In this document: positions 18,102 through 27,883 of the stretch, one piece after another
Numbering within the stretch: position 1 is the first letter of the stretch
Layout of the letters: the number at the start of each line of letters is the position of its first letter
From: Streptomyces rishiriensis
Lineage (GTDB): Bacteria; Actinomycetota; Actinomycetes; Streptomycetales; Streptomycetaceae
DNA: 64,000 bases
Reading direction: 5' to 3'
Assembly (NCBI RefSeq): GCF_030815485.1
Contig: NZ_JAUSWV010000002.1
Location: forward strand, 4,650,001 to 4,714,000
The notes under the pieces: model-generated
The model's input: the letters and a program-made list of their open reading frames with translations, nothing else
What the model was told of the DNA's origin: nothing
The model's database searches: none
Made by a program: the position numbers and the translations under genes

Positions 18102-18861
18102 GGGTGCCCCGGGGCGGGTAGCTCCAGCGGAAGGACTCCAGCGCCCGGGTCCGCGCCTCCACCACCGCCATGCGCGCCTCCCGTTCGGCGGGGTCGACAT
18201 GCGCGGACCGGCTCGTCACCTGACCGTCCCACTTCCGGTAGAGCAGCCCGGTCCGCGCCGAGAACCAGCCGCGGCTCACCGAGTTGAGCGCCAGCAGGAC
18301 GCCGGTGTCCTCGGACGCCGGCAGGGCCATCCAGCCGCCGAGCGCGGTGAGCAGGTCCCGCCGTACGAAGAGACTCGCGGGGTGCACCGGCGCGCGGAAG
18401 TCGTTCGCCTTCCAGTGGTCGAGTACGGCCCCCCGCTCGATCGGCCCCTCGGCGGGATCGCCGGGGAAGCCGACCGTGGAGCCGTCCGGCATGAGGTCGC
18501 GGGCGCTCGAGGTCGCCCAGCCGAGGCCCGGATCGCGTTCGAGGGCGGCGAGGTCGCGGGCGAGGGTGCCGGGCGCGAGCCGGTCGTCGGCGTCCAGGAC
18601 TTTCACGTACTCGCCTTCGGCGTGCGCGAGCGCGATCGTGCGGGCTACTCCCGGCCCGCCCGGGCGTCCCTGACGGAAGGTCACCCGGGGGTCGTCGGGG
18701 ACGCGGGGCGCGACCTCGTCCGTCGTGCCGTCCTCCTGGATCACCCAGTGCCAGTCCCAGCCGGCGGGTAACTCCTGCGCGCACAGGGACTCGTAGGCCT
18801 CGGGCAGATAGCGGGCCGAAGGCGCGTGCACGGCGGTGACGATGACGATGCGCCGGCTCAC
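18091..18861 (-). CDS. Family 2 glycosyltransferase
   Basis: 256 residues from GTG 18861, chosen because GGGAAG lies seven bases upstream. It starts VSRRIVIVTAVHAP. GT-A fold features are EDGTTDE, the DXD-like VKVLDADDRLAPG, and a downstream acidic SEDTGVLLAL. There are no membrane helices, so it is soluble or peripheral. No other glycan genes are near, and the acceptor is unknown. It ends 11 bases inside the convergent ferredoxin gene. Confidence 0.88.
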   Translation of the reverse strand: MSRRIVIVTAVHAPSARYLPEAYESLCAQELPAGWDWHWVIQEDGTTDEVAPRVPDDPRVTFRQGRPGGPGVARTIALAHAEGEYVKVLDADDRLAPGTLARDLAALERDPGLGWATSSARDLMPDGSTVGFPGDPAEGPIERGAVLDHWKANDFRAPVHPASLFVRRDLLTALGGWMALPASEDTGVLLALNSVSRGWFSARTGLLYRKWDGQVTSRSAHVDPAEREARMAVVEARTRALESFRWSYPPRGTPRD

Positions 18862-19083
18862 GAGGACACTTCCCGGCAAAGTACTGGGAGTCCGAGGCGC
18901 CCTGAGCGCTCGCACCCCTCGCTGTCACGGACCGCGATCACTTTGCTGGGTATCGGCACGCCGCCAGCCTACGACTCCCGGTCGCCGGAACTCACCGAGG
19001 GTGCACCGGGGCGCACCGGCACGGGCCGGCCGGGAAGGGGACGGGGAAGAGCCGGGAGCGGAGCGGGAGAAGGGCAGGAAAAG

Positions 19084-19123
19084 GCCCGGTCGCTGGCGAC
19101 GGGGGATGCACCAGCGACCGGGC
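19084..19123 (-). terminator. Strong hairpin downstream of the WD40 gene
   Basis: GCCCGGTCGCTGG (19084-19096) and CCAGCGACCGGGC (19111-19123) form a perfect 13-bp stem with a 14-base loop, about 85 bases after the WD40 stop. The rest of the 18862-19208 gap shows no gene. Confidence 0.75.
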
Positions 19124-19208
19124 TATGGCCAAGGCTAACAAGGCTGCCGGGCCGGCGGGAGCCGACTTCTCAGCTGCCCTGCCGTTGTGATCGGGATCAC
19201 TTTCCCGG

Positions 19209-22200
19209 TCAGTCCTCGCACGGAGGCTCGTAGGAGAGCCGGGGCAGGTATTCGTGCCACTTGTCGGCCGTCAGCACGCCTCGCGTGGTCGCGCAGATGC
19301 GGGTGATCGCCTCGTCCACGTCCAGATTCCACAGCCGTACGGTGTCGGCGCCGCTGGAGACGCCGAGCATGTGGCTGTTGGGGCTGAAGGACAGGAAGTT
19401 GCCGGTCTTGGCGTTGGGGCTCATCGACTGCCCGATGGCCGAGGCCCCGGCCGGGTCGGTCACGTTCCACAGCCTGATCGTGTTGTCGTTGCCGCCGCTG
19501 GCGAGGGTGTCGCCGTCCTGGTTGAAGGTCAGCGACACCACCGCCTCGGTGTGACCGGTGAGGGGCGATCCCCGCCCGGACGCCTGCGCCGGGTCCGTCA
19601 CGTTCCACAGCCGAACCGTGTCGTCGTCGCTGCCGCTGGCCAGCGTTCGGCCGTCCGGGCTGTAGACGAGCGCGTTGACGGGGCCGACGTGCCCGGTCAG
19701 CGGCTTGCCGACGGCCTTGGTGTGCCGGGGGTCGGTCACGTTCCAGAGCCGTACGGTGTGGTCCGCGCTGCCGCTGGCGAGAGTGCGGCCGTCCGGGCTG
19801 AACACGAGGGCGTTGACGAACCCCCGGTGCCCGGTGAGCGGGGGCCCGAGCGCGGTGGCGTGGGCGGGGTCGCCGACGTCCCACAGCTGGATGGTGCGGT
19901 CGTCGTAGGCGGTCGCCAGCGTGCGTCCGTCCGGCGCGAAGGCCAGCGCGTCGGGGCCCAGGAACCGGGTGCGCAGCTCGACGGGCGGGCCCGCGGAGAC
20001 CGGCCGGGCCGGGTCGGTGACGTCCCACAGGTACACCGCCCGGTTGGCCGTCAGCACCGCGAGGGTACGGCCGTCGGGCGAGAACGCGAGGGTGCGCTCG
20101 CCGCCGTCGTCGGGCATGAAGGGCGCGCCCAGCGTCACGGGCCGGTCGGGGTCCGCAACGTTCCACAGCCGGACCCTGCCGTCGCGGGCGGCCGTGGCCA
20201 GCACTCGCCCGTCCGGCCGGAAGGAGCCGCTGCGGCCGATCATGTCCGACGTGGGGATCGACCAGAGCCGGACCTTGCTGTCGCCGTTGCCGGTGGCGAG
20301 GGTACGGCCGTCGGGGCTGAAGCCGACGGCGTACATCTCGCCGCTGCCCCCCGCGAGCGGTTCGCCGACCTGTGAGGGGTACGCCGGGTCGCTGACGTTC
20401 CACAGGGTGGCCGTGCTGTCCGCGCTGCCGGCGGCCAGCATGGTCCCGGCGGGGTTGAACGCCACCGACCATATGGGGCCGGTGTGCCCGGTGAGCGGTG
20501 GGCCGAGCTGGGTCGTCCGGCCGGGGTCGGTGACGTTCCACAGCCGGATCGTGTCGTCCGTGCTGCCGCTGGCGAGGGTGTCCCCGTCGGGGCTGAAGTC
20601 CAGGGAGTGCACGGTGTCGGTGTGACCCGTCAGGACCCGGTCGATCCGTCGCGGCCGGCGCGGGTCGGCCGTGTCCCACAGCCGGATCGTGTTGTCGTCG
20701 CCGCCGGCCGCGAGGGTCCGCCCGTCCGGGCTGAACGCCACGGAACGCACGGCGGCGGTGTGGCCGGTCAGCGTGCCGAGCGCCGTCGGCCGGGCCGGCT
20801 GCGACATGTCCCACAGCCGTACGGTGTGGTCCTCGCCCGCGGAGGCCAGGGTCCGCCCGTCCGGGCTGAAGGCGAGCAGGTAGATCGTGCCGGTGTGGCC
20901 GGTCAGGGGCTTCCCGAGCGGGCGCGGACGGGCGGGATCCCGGACGTCCCACAGCCGGACGGTGCCGTCGTCGCCGGCGCTCGCGAGCGTGTGGCCGTCC
21001 GGGCTGAACACCGCGCTGCTCACCCAGCTCCTGTGGCCGGTGAGGGGCTTGCCCAGGGGCTCGGGACGGGACCGGTCGCCGACGTCCCACAGCCGGACGG
21101 TCCGGTCGTAGCTGGCGGTGGCCAGGACCTTGCCGTCCGGGCTGAACGAGGTGAGGTAGACGGCGCCGGTGTGGCCGAGGAGCGGCGTGGCCAGCGGCGC
21201 GTTCACGATGGAGATCAGGCGGTTGTTGGTGCCCGCGTCGCCGGGCCGCAGGTCGTGCGCCACGAGGTCGAGCTGCGCGGACAGCGACGGATCCGTGTAC
21301 TGGACGCGGTCGGCCTCCGCGACCACCTGCTCGAACACGGCGTCGTTGCGCTGCTGCCAGGCGACCACGGCCGCGCCGACGGCGACGATCGCCAGCACCA
21401 CCAGCGCCGACACCGCGCCCCGGCTGATCCACACGATGCGCCTGCGCAGCCTGACCGACGCGGCCAGGAACTCCACCGCGCTGCGGGTCAGGAAGGTGTC
21501 GCCCGCCGACTTCGCCCAGCTGTGGGCCTGCTCCAGCCGGGAACCCCGGTAGAGCAGCGCCGCGTCCCGGTTCGAGTTGTCCCAGGCCCGGCCGTCCTCC
21601 TCCAGCCGCTGACGCAGCAGATGGTCGCTGCGGTCCTCGTCGATCCAGTCGCGGAGCCGGGGCCAGGCGTGCAGCAGCGCTTCGTGGGTGATCTCGACGG
21701 TCTCCGCGTCGAGGGTCACGAGCCGGGCGCGCACCAGGGCCTCGAGCGACTCCTCCGTCTTGCCGGGGTCGGCCGACTCCTCCGCCAGTTGCCGGCGGGT
21801 GCCCCGGCGCCGGGTGGCCTGGGTGTCCTCGCCGAGCCGGACCAGCCGCATCAGGAGCAGCCGGGCCGCCGTCCGCGCCGCCGGGTCGAGCCCGGACCAG
21901 GCCCGCTCGGCGGTCGCCGCCACCGCGCCCTGGATACCGCCCGCCGCTCGGTAGCCGGCCAGCGTCAGCCGTCCCGCCTTCCGGCGCTGCCAGGTCGCGA
22001 GCAGCGCGTGCGAGAGAAGGGGTAGCGCGCCCGCGTGTGCTCCGCGCGGACCGTCGACGGTCACCTCACGCATGATCAACTCGGCCAGCCCCGGCTCCAG
22101 TTCCAGCCCCACCGCCCTGGCCGGCCCGGTCACCGCCTCGCGCAGCTCCGAAGTGGACAACGGCCCCAGCACCATGTGCCGGTGCTGGAGCGCGTCGGAG

Positions 22201-23663
22201 AGCTCGGGATGGCTGAGGCACTCCTCGTAGAAGTCGGCACGGACACCGAGGACGACGAGGACGGGGGGCGGTAACGCAGCGCGAGCCGTGCCGGTGGCGT
22301 CTGTGGGGGTTTTGGTGCCTGTGCTGGCCCTGGTGCTCCAGGGGCCGGTGGTCTCGGGCGGGTCGGTGGGGTCGGTGGGGTCGGTGGGGTCCGTGGGGTC
22401 GGCGGGAGTGCAGGCGGCGTGCAGGAGCTGGATGAAGAGCCGCCGGTCCGCCTCGTCGGGGCAGAGGGTGAAGGCCTCCTCGAACTGGTCGACGATGATG
22501 ACCGGCCGCGCGGGGAGGCCGGAGGTGGCGGGGAGGCCGGAGGGCGCGGAGGTGGCGTGGCGGGCGGAGCCGGTGGTGCGGGCGGAGGGGGCGGTGCGGG
22601 CGGAGGGGGCGGCTGGATCGGAAGGTCCGGAAGGTTCACCAGGTTCGGAGGAGGGGGCCGCGACCCGTCGCGCCCAGGCGCTGACGGCCTCCCGTACGGC
22701 CCGCGCGAAGCCAGGGGTGCCGGGTGTCCCGCCGGCGACACCGGCGGTGGCCGCGGCCGCGGCCGTGCCTGTGTCTGAGCCAGAGACAGAGCCAGGGCGA
22801 GGGCGAGAGGCGGAGGCACGCCCAGTGGCCGATGCGGACACGGACGCCGGTGCAGACGCCGATGCCGATGCGGACGCCGCGGACGCAGGGGTCGATGCCG
22901 ATGCGGCGGTGAAAGGGGCGAGCTCGGGGATTCCCCTGGTCAGCTCGGCCAGCGGATCGGCCCCCGGCACCAGGTGAAGGACGCGCGCGGAGTCGCCGGT
23001 CCGGGTCGCCCGGCCGCCGTTGTTCCGGTCGGCCGCCGCACCGTTCTGCAGGGCGGGCACGAGACCGGCGCTGAGCAGGGAGGACTTGCCCGCCCCGGAG
23101 GCGCCGACCAGCATGACCATGCCGCCCGTGCGTTCCGCCGCGCGGAGCTGGCCGACGAGAGCGTCCGTGCTCCGCTCCCGGCCGAAGAACCAACGGGCGT
23201 CCTGCTCACGGTACGAGGCGAGCCCGCGGTAGGGGCACACCCCGCCGGGGACGCCCGGAGCCTCGGCCGCCGGCCGCTCGCCCTCGTCCTCCGTCACGGA
23301 AGCGACGGCCACATCACCGACGACCGGATCGGCCACCGCCCGCTCCCACAGCCGCTGCCACTGGCCGAGGTCGTACAGTCCGGTGGACACCGGTGCGGGC
23401 CGCGCGCGCCGCGCCTCGGGTATCAGGACGTGCAGCACCGCGGCGAGGGCGGCGAACTGCGCGGGTACGTTCTTGGCCCGTCTCCAGTCGCTGATCCGCT
23501 GGGTGGACACCCTGACGGGGCGTCCCCGTTCGTCGACCCGCTGGAGCCGGGCGACCGTCTCGGACACGCGCTTGAGCGGAGGGTTGCCGGCCTCCCTGTA
23601 CAACAGCGCGAGTCGTTCCGCGAAGGCTGTGCGTGCGCCCGAGTCGGAACTCAAGGCCTCCAC
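19209..23663 (-). CDS. HTH-STAND NTPase-WD40 signalling protein
   Basis: 1484 residues. The N-terminus holds a helix-turn-helix-like region (RVSTQRISDWRRAKNVPAQF, 51-70). An nSTAND-type NTPase follows, with the entry motif CPYRGLASYREQDARWFFGR (143-162), Walker A GASGAGKS (187-194) and Walker B VIIVDQFEEAF (388-398). About 200 residues rich in Ala/Ser/Pro/Thr separate the Walker motifs, including a DPT repeat at 422-435. A single membrane segment (about 743-769) precedes roughly 14 WD40 blades (about 830-1460), enough for two seven-bladed propellers. Such STAND-WD40 proteins are proposed ligand-triggered switches in signalling or immunity; the ligand and output are unknown. The GTG start lacks a clear ribosome site; TTG 23654 is possible. 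Confidence 0.9.
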   Translation of the reverse strand: MEALSSDSGARTAFAERLALLYREAGNPPLKRVSETVARLQRVDERGRPVRVSTQRISDWRRAKNVPAQFAALAAVLHVLIPEARRARPAPVSTGLYDLGQWQRLWERAVADPVVGDVAVASVTEDEGERPAAEAPGVPGGVCPYRGLASYREQDARWFFGRERSTDALVGQLRAAERTGGMVMLVGASGAGKSSLLSAGLVPALQNGAAADRNNGGRATRTGDSARVLHLVPGADPLAELTRGIPELAPFTAASASTPASAASASASASAPASVSASATGRASASRPRPGSVSGSDTGTAAAAATAGVAGGTPGTPGFARAVREAVSAWARRVAAPSSEPGEPSGPSDPAAPSARTAPSARTTGSARHATSAPSGLPATSGLPARPVIIVDQFEEAFTLCPDEADRRLFIQLLHAACTPADPTDPTDPTDPTDPPETTGPWSTRASTGTKTPTDATGTARAALPPPVLVVLGVRADFYEECLSHPELSDALQHRHMVLGPLSTSELREAVTGPARAVGLELEPGLAELIMREVTVDGPRGAHAGALPLLSHALLATWQRRKAGRLTLAGYRAAGGIQGAVAATAERAWSGLDPAARTAARLLLMRLVRLGEDTQATRRRGTRRQLAEESADPGKTEESLEALVRARLVTLDAETVEITHEALLHAWPRLRDWIDEDRSDHLLRQRLEEDGRAWDNSNRDAALLYRGSRLEQAHSWAKSAGDTFLTRSAVEFLAASVRLRRRIVWISRGAVSALVVLAIVAVGAAVVAWQQRNDAVFEQVVAEADRVQYTDPSLSAQLDLVAHDLRPGDAGTNNRLISIVNAPLATPLLGHTGAVYLTSFSPDGKVLATASYDRTVRLWDVGDRSRPEPLGKPLTGHRSWVSSAVFSPDGHTLASAGDDGTVRLWDVRDPARPRPLGKPLTGHTGTIYLLAFSPDGRTLASAGEDHTVRLWDMSQPARPTALGTLTGHTAAVRSVAFSPDGRTLAAGGDDNTIRLWDTADPRRPRRIDRVLTGHTDTVHSLDFSPDGDTLASGSTDDTIRLWNVTDPGRTTQLGPPLTGHTGPIWSVAFNPAGTMLAAGSADSTATLWNVSDPAYPSQVGEPLAGGSGEMYAVGFSPDGRTLATGNGDSKVRLWSIPTSDMIGRSGSFRPDGRVLATAARDGRVRLWNVADPDRPVTLGAPFMPDDGGERTLAFSPDGRTLAVLTANRAVYLWDVTDPARPVSAGPPVELRTRFLGPDALAFAPDGRTLATAYDDRTIQLWDVGDPAHATALGPPLTGHRGFVNALVFSPDGRTLASGSADHTVRLWNVTDPRHTKAVGKPLTGHVGPVNALVYSPDGRTLASGSDDDTVRLWNVTDPAQASGRGSPLTGHTEAVVSLTFNQDGDTLASGGNDNTIRLWNVTDPAGASAIGQSMSPNAKTGNFLSFSPNSHMLGVSSGADTVRLWNLDVDEAITRICATTRGVLTADKWHEYLPRLSYEPPCED

Positions 23664-24229
23664 CCCTAACTACCCCGCACGTGCAATCCGGACCGGAAAA
23701 ACCACTTTATATGGCTGACCTGCGGTTAAGTGGGTGACCGGACATCGGATCCTCCTCGGTTCGGGCCGCAGCTGGCAGGATCCGCAGACAGAAGCGCATT
23801 TCCGGGCGTACGCGGGCGACCGCGCGCCCGGCGCGCGAACCGCGCCGTCCATGGCGTGGTCGACTCCGCCCGCACCGTTCGTCACCGGTCCGCACGAGGG
23901 GAGGGACCGGTGCCGAACGGTGCGGCGTGTGACGATCCTCAGACTGCGACACCGATGACGGTAACCGCGCCGGACCCCTGGACCCCTGGACCCGTGCTCT
24001 GGCCCCACGTCCCCGCCCTCGTGCCCGATGGGCAGGTCCGCGCGGAGCGAACGTGGAGCGAACCGCGGCGGAGCGATCCACGACGCGGAACCGCGAAGCG
24101 ATCCACGGCGCGGAACTGTCGAGCGATCCGCGCCGCGAACCGCGGGCCGAGGCGGCGCCGCGCGGTCGTCCCGCCCGGGCGCGGGGCCCGCAGGCGGGTC
24201 CTGACGCGGCGGACGGCGGTGGCTCCCCG
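23664..24229. other. 566-base non-coding region
   Basis: Several frames are open, but none has a ribosome site or recognisable protein sequence. It holds the 25-bp tandem repeats listed next and probably the promoter of the WD40 gene. Confidence 0.6.
24072..24146. repeat. 25-bp tandem repeat, three copies
   Basis: Copies at 24072-24096, 24097-24121 and 24122-24146 share AGCGATCC(A/G)CG at the start and CGCG(G)AAC in the middle. A degenerate partial unit precedes them. Confidence 0.75.
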
Positions 24230-25846
24230 CTACGGCTCGGTCGAGCCCGGCTGGGTCGTCGGGATCCGGTGGGTGAAGAACAGCGCGAGGAGAGCGGCGA
24301 GCGCGAGGACGGCGAGGGCGGCGCGCAGGCCGTCGAGTCGTGCCTCGGAGTTCGCGTCGAGCGCGGCGTCGGTCACGGCCGCGGACGCGTCGGCGTCGTC
24401 GAGCACGGACTTGAGCTGGGCGTCCGACAGGAAGGGCACGCCGCTCTGGAGCTGGACGGCAGCCTCGCTCTTGACCCGGTCCGGGACCTCCGGGCTCTGT
24501 TCGACGCTGGTCAGGAACGAGGTGGTCAGCGTGGCGATCATGATCGACCCGGCGAGTGCCGTACCGATCGAGGCGCCGAGGTTGGTGACGGAGTTCTGGA
24601 CGCCGCCGACCTCTGCGCTCTGCTCGTCCGGCACGGCCGAGACGGTGACCGAGCCGAGCTGGGACGCCAGCGCGCCCATGCCCAGCCCGATCAGCAGCAG
24701 CGGGACCGTGACGATCTCCGCGCCGGCGTCCGCGTCGAGGGCGGCCATCAGGATCACCGCCCCCGCGAACATCGCCAGGATCCCGAGCCGCACGACCTTG
24801 CGCGGTGAGACGTCCGGCAGGAGCCGCGGGATCAGGATCGCGGCGGCCAGCAGGGTCAGCGACAGCGGCAGGATGCGCGCGCCGGTCCTGAGCGCCGACA
24901 GGCCGAGCGCGACGGACAGATAGAGCGGTACGACGAAGAACACGCCCATCTGCACGAGGTACTGGAAGAAGAACATCGTCAGGCCGCCGGTGAGCTGCTT
25001 GTTCTCCAGCAGGGCCGGCTGCACGAGCGGCTCCCGGCCCCGGCGGACGAGCCGGGTCTCCCAGCGGAGGAAGACCCAGATCAGCAACAGGCCCGCGAGC
25101 ATCAGCCAGACGACCGGCGAGACGCCGAGCCACGAGGGCGCGTCGGGCTTCGGCCGGAACCAGCCCCACTGGGACGAGCGCAGGACGCCGAACACGAAGA
25201 TCCCGAGCCCGAGGGCGGAGAGCCCGGTCCCGACGAGGTCGATGCGCGGACGTCTGTCGGGCGTCGCGTCGGCGACCCGCCGGGCCAGCACCAGGATGCC
25301 GAACACCAGGAGCACTTCCCCCGCGAACACCCACCGCCAGGAGAAGTACGTGGTGGCCACGCCCCCGATGAGCGGCCCCACCGCGATGGCCACCGCCCCG
25401 GCGGCGGCGACGAGCCCGTAGGCGGCGGGGCGCCGCTCCACGGTGAAGTTGCCGGCGACGAGGGCCACGATCGCGGGCAGGATCAGCGCCGCCCCGATCC
25501 CCTCCAGGAGCGCCCAGCCGACCAGCAGCACCGGCAGGTTCGGGGCGAGCGCCGTGGTCAGCGACCCGCATCCGTAGACGACACAGCCGATCATGAAGGC
25601 CCGCTTGCGGCCGATCAGCGCGCCGACCTTGCCGCCGGGGATCATGAGCATGGCCATCACGAGGGTGTACGCCGTGATCGCGCCCTGGATCCCGGTCACG
25701 GTCGAGCCCACGTCCTCGGCCACGGTGGCGATCGACACGTTCATGACGGAGCTGTCGAGAGCCATCAGGAACTGGCCCGCCGCGAGGGTCAGCAGGACCA
25801 TCCGCGCCGTTCCCGAACGACCGTGCGTGTCTGCTGGGGGACTCAT
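24230..25846 (-). CDS. DHA2-family MFS drug exporter (14 TM)
   Basis: 538 residues with about 14 hydrophobic segments. The first helix region (QFLMALDSSVMNVSIATVAEDVG) carries the DHA2 motif D1. A loop has the motif-A-like GGKVGALIGRKRAFMIG, and motif C-like LVAAAGAVAIAVGPLIGGV follows. This places it with proton-driven QacA/EmrB-type multidrug exporters. No regulator gene is adjacent. Confidence 0.92.
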   Translation of the reverse strand: MSPPADTHGRSGTARMVLLTLAAGQFLMALDSSVMNVSIATVAEDVGSTVTGIQGAITAYTLVMAMLMIPGGKVGALIGRKRAFMIGCVVYGCGSLTTALAPNLPVLLVGWALLEGIGAALILPAIVALVAGNFTVERRPAAYGLVAAAGAVAIAVGPLIGGVATTYFSWRWVFAGEVLLVFGILVLARRVADATPDRRPRIDLVGTGLSALGLGIFVFGVLRSSQWGWFRPKPDAPSWLGVSPVVWLMLAGLLLIWVFLRWETRLVRRGREPLVQPALLENKQLTGGLTMFFFQYLVQMGVFFVVPLYLSVALGLSALRTGARILPLSLTLLAAAILIPRLLPDVSPRKVVRLGILAMFAGAVILMAALDADAGAEIVTVPLLLIGLGMGALASQLGSVTVSAVPDEQSAEVGGVQNSVTNLGASIGTALAGSIMIATLTTSFLTSVEQSPEVPDRVKSEAAVQLQSGVPFLSDAQLKSVLDDADASAAVTDAALDANSEARLDGLRAALAVLALAALLALFFTHRIPTTQPGSTEP

Positions 25847-26461
25847 CCTCGGAGTCTCGCAACGGTGGCACGGAACGGCTCCGCGGCTCGCCAGCGGAGT
25901 CAGCCGGGTGGCGGTTCGGCGGCGGGGTCAGCCGGGTGGCGGTTCGCCGTGATCCGGCCGCACGGGCGTCAGCGTTCCCCCAGAGCGGTGCAAGAGGCCG
26001 GCCGGCGCTCACGGCGATGGCGATCACTCCGAGAACCAGCTGGATCCAGCCCCAGCTCGTCAGGACGAACTGGAAGACGTAGTCGGGGGTGGAGACGTAG
26101 CTGTCGTCGTCGGTGATACGCGACGTGCGGCACCGCCCCCTCGAGCCTGAGACGTCACCGGGGCGGGAGATCACCCTGGGCGGGTGAAGTCCGCGGCGCG
26201 GATCACTGGTGGCCTGGAAGCGCACACATCGGCGACGCGGCGGGCGCCCGGGAGCTCGCACCGCCGGCGCCGACCGCGTTCCCCTAGGCGTGGGCACGCG
26301 GAGCCGACCGCCCGTGATCGGCCGAAGGGAGCCCCGACGTCCGAAGGGAGTCACGACATCGCCATGGCCCCACGCCATGGCCATGACTACCGCCACTGCC
26401 ACTGCCACTGCCACCGCCACCGCCCCGGGCGTCCGGCGAGACCACCCATGGAGCCGCAGCC
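25847..26461. other. 615-base intergenic region
   Basis: It has a 20-bp direct repeat at 25899-25918 and 25927-25946 (GTCAGCCGGGTGGCGGTTCG), a gene remnant at about 26000-26120 listed separately, and a CACTGC-type short repeat at about 26390-26424 just before the DUF2252 start. No intact gene was seen. Confidence 0.6.
26000..26120 (-). pseudogene. Fragment of a DUF7144-type membrane protein
   Basis: The reverse strand reads ITDDDSYVSTPDYVFQF followed by VLTSWGWIQLVLGVIAIAVS, a close match in pattern to the middle of small actinobacterial DUF7144 proteins (DDDFYVVTPDYVF, then TAWGWIHLILG). The normal N-terminal helix and the last two helices are missing, and no start or ribosome site is present. 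It looks like a gene worn down to about 40 codons. The family name is from memory. Confidence 0.55.
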
Positions 26462-27883
26462 ATGACCGACAACCGCCCGGCCGGAGACGACGTGCGGCAC
26501 CGCGCCCCGCAGGAACGGGCCGCGCTAGGCAAGGCCGCGCGGGCCGACGTGCCCCGCTCGAGTCACGCCGAGTTCGCGCCCGGACCGGGGCGGCGGGACC
26601 CGCTGGAGATCATCGAGAGGCAGTCGGCCACAAGGCTGTCCGAACTCGTGCCGATCCGCTACGCCAGGATGTCCGAGTCGCCGTTCCGGTTCTACCGGGG
26701 AGCCGCCGCCATCATGGCGTCCGATCTCGCCAACACCCCGACGACGGGACTGCGCACCCAACTGTGCGGTGATGCCCACATGTTGAACTTCCGGCTGCTG
26801 GCCTCACCCGAGCGGCGCCTGATGTTCGACATCAACGACTTCGACGAGACGCTGCCGGGCCCCTGGGAGTGGGACGTCAAGCGCCTGGCCGCGAGCCTCG
26901 TCATCGCGGGCCGGGCGAACGGCTTCAGCACCAAGCAGCGGGCCTCGATCGTAGAGGCCACCGTGCGGTCCTACCGCGAGAACATGCGCTCCTTCGCCGG
27001 ACTCGGCAACCTGGCCGTCTGGTACGCCCAGTTCGACGTCAAGTGGGTCCGGGACCGGTTCGGGGCGGACCTGTCCGCGCGGGGCCGCGAGCGGTGGGCG
27101 CAGGCCGTGACCAAAGCCCTCTCGCACGACACCCTCCAGGTCTTCGACAAGCTCACCCACGTCGTCGACGGCAGACGCCTCATCGCCCCCGACCCACCGC
27201 TCATCACCCGCCTCGACGACCTGATGCCCGGTGAGGGACGGGGCGGCGACGTGGAGAAGGGCATCCGCCGGCTCATCGAGCGCTACGGCCAATCCATCCA
27301 GTCGGACCGGCGGTACCTGCTGGAGCAGTACCGGGTGGCCGACATGGCACGCAAGGTCGTCGGGGTCGGCAGCGTGGGCACCCGCTGCTGGATCGTGCTG
27401 CTGCTCGGCAAGGACGACGAGGATCCGCTGTTCCTCCAGGCCAAGGAGGCCGACGAGTCGGTCCTGGCGCCCTACGCCGGGGTGAGCGCGTACCGGACCC
27501 AGGGCGAGCGGGTGGTCGCCGGACAACGCCTGATGCAGGCCACCAGCGACATCTTCCTGGGCTGGGAGCGCGTCGAGGGCATCGACGGCCGACGACGGGA
27601 CTTCTACGTACGGCAGTTGCGGGACTGGAAGTGGGTCGCCGTGGCCGAGGACATGGTGCCCCGCGGTATGCGCACCTTCGGCGCCCTGTGCGGCGCGACC
27701 CTGGCCCGGGCCCACGCGAGATCCGGCGACCGGATCGCCATCGCCGCCTATCTGGGCGGCGGCGACAGCTTCGACCGCGCGCTGATGACCTTCGCCGAGC
27801 GGTACGCCGACCAGAACGAACGCGACCACGAGGCACTCGTCACCGCCCTCCGGACCGGACGACTGCCCGCCCAAGAGACCTGA
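26462..27883 (+). CDS. DUF2252 protein, kinase-like fold
   Basis: 473 residues. Diagnostic family sequence is VPIRYARMSESPFRFYRGAA, then LCGDAHMLNFRL (about 101-112) and FDINDFDETLPGPWEWDVKR (about 122-141). The GDAHMLN and DFDE pair resembles the catalytic loop and metal-binding motif of aminoglycoside-phosphotransferase/kinase-like enzymes, so phosphotransfer is plausible but unproved. No signal or membrane segment. It sits alone, before the NERD-helicase gene. Confidence 0.85.
   Translation: MTDNRPAGDDVRHRAPQERAALGKAARADVPRSSHAEFAPGPGRRDPLEIIERQSATRLSELVPIRYARMSESPFRFYRGAAAIMASDLANTPTTGLRTQLCGDAHMLNFRLLASPERRLMFDINDFDETLPGPWEWDVKRLAASLVIAGRANGFSTKQRASIVEATVRSYRENMRSFAGLGNLAVWYAQFDVKWVRDRFGADLSARGRERWAQAVTKALSHDTLQVFDKLTHVVDGRRLIAPDPPLITRLDDLMPGEGRGGDVEKGIRRLIERYGQSIQSDRRYLLEQYRVADMARKVVGVGSVGTRCWIVLLLGKDDEDPLFLQAKEADESVLAPYAGVSAYRTQGERVVAGQRLMQATSDIFLGWERVEGIDGRRRDFYVRQLRDWKWVAVAEDMVPRGMRTFGALCGATLARAHARSGDRIAIAAYLGGGDSFDRALMTFAERYADQNERDHEALVTALRTGRLPAQET

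Noticed and set aside
23707..24081. 124-codon minus-strand frame upstream of the WD40 gene
   Set aside because: Arg-rich, no ribosome site, and it spans the tandem repeat.
23670..26420. 916-codon minus-strand frame over the exporter
   Set aside because: Out of frame with the MFS gene and Arg/Pro-rich; only the small DUF7144-like piece near 26.0-26.1 kb is meaningful.
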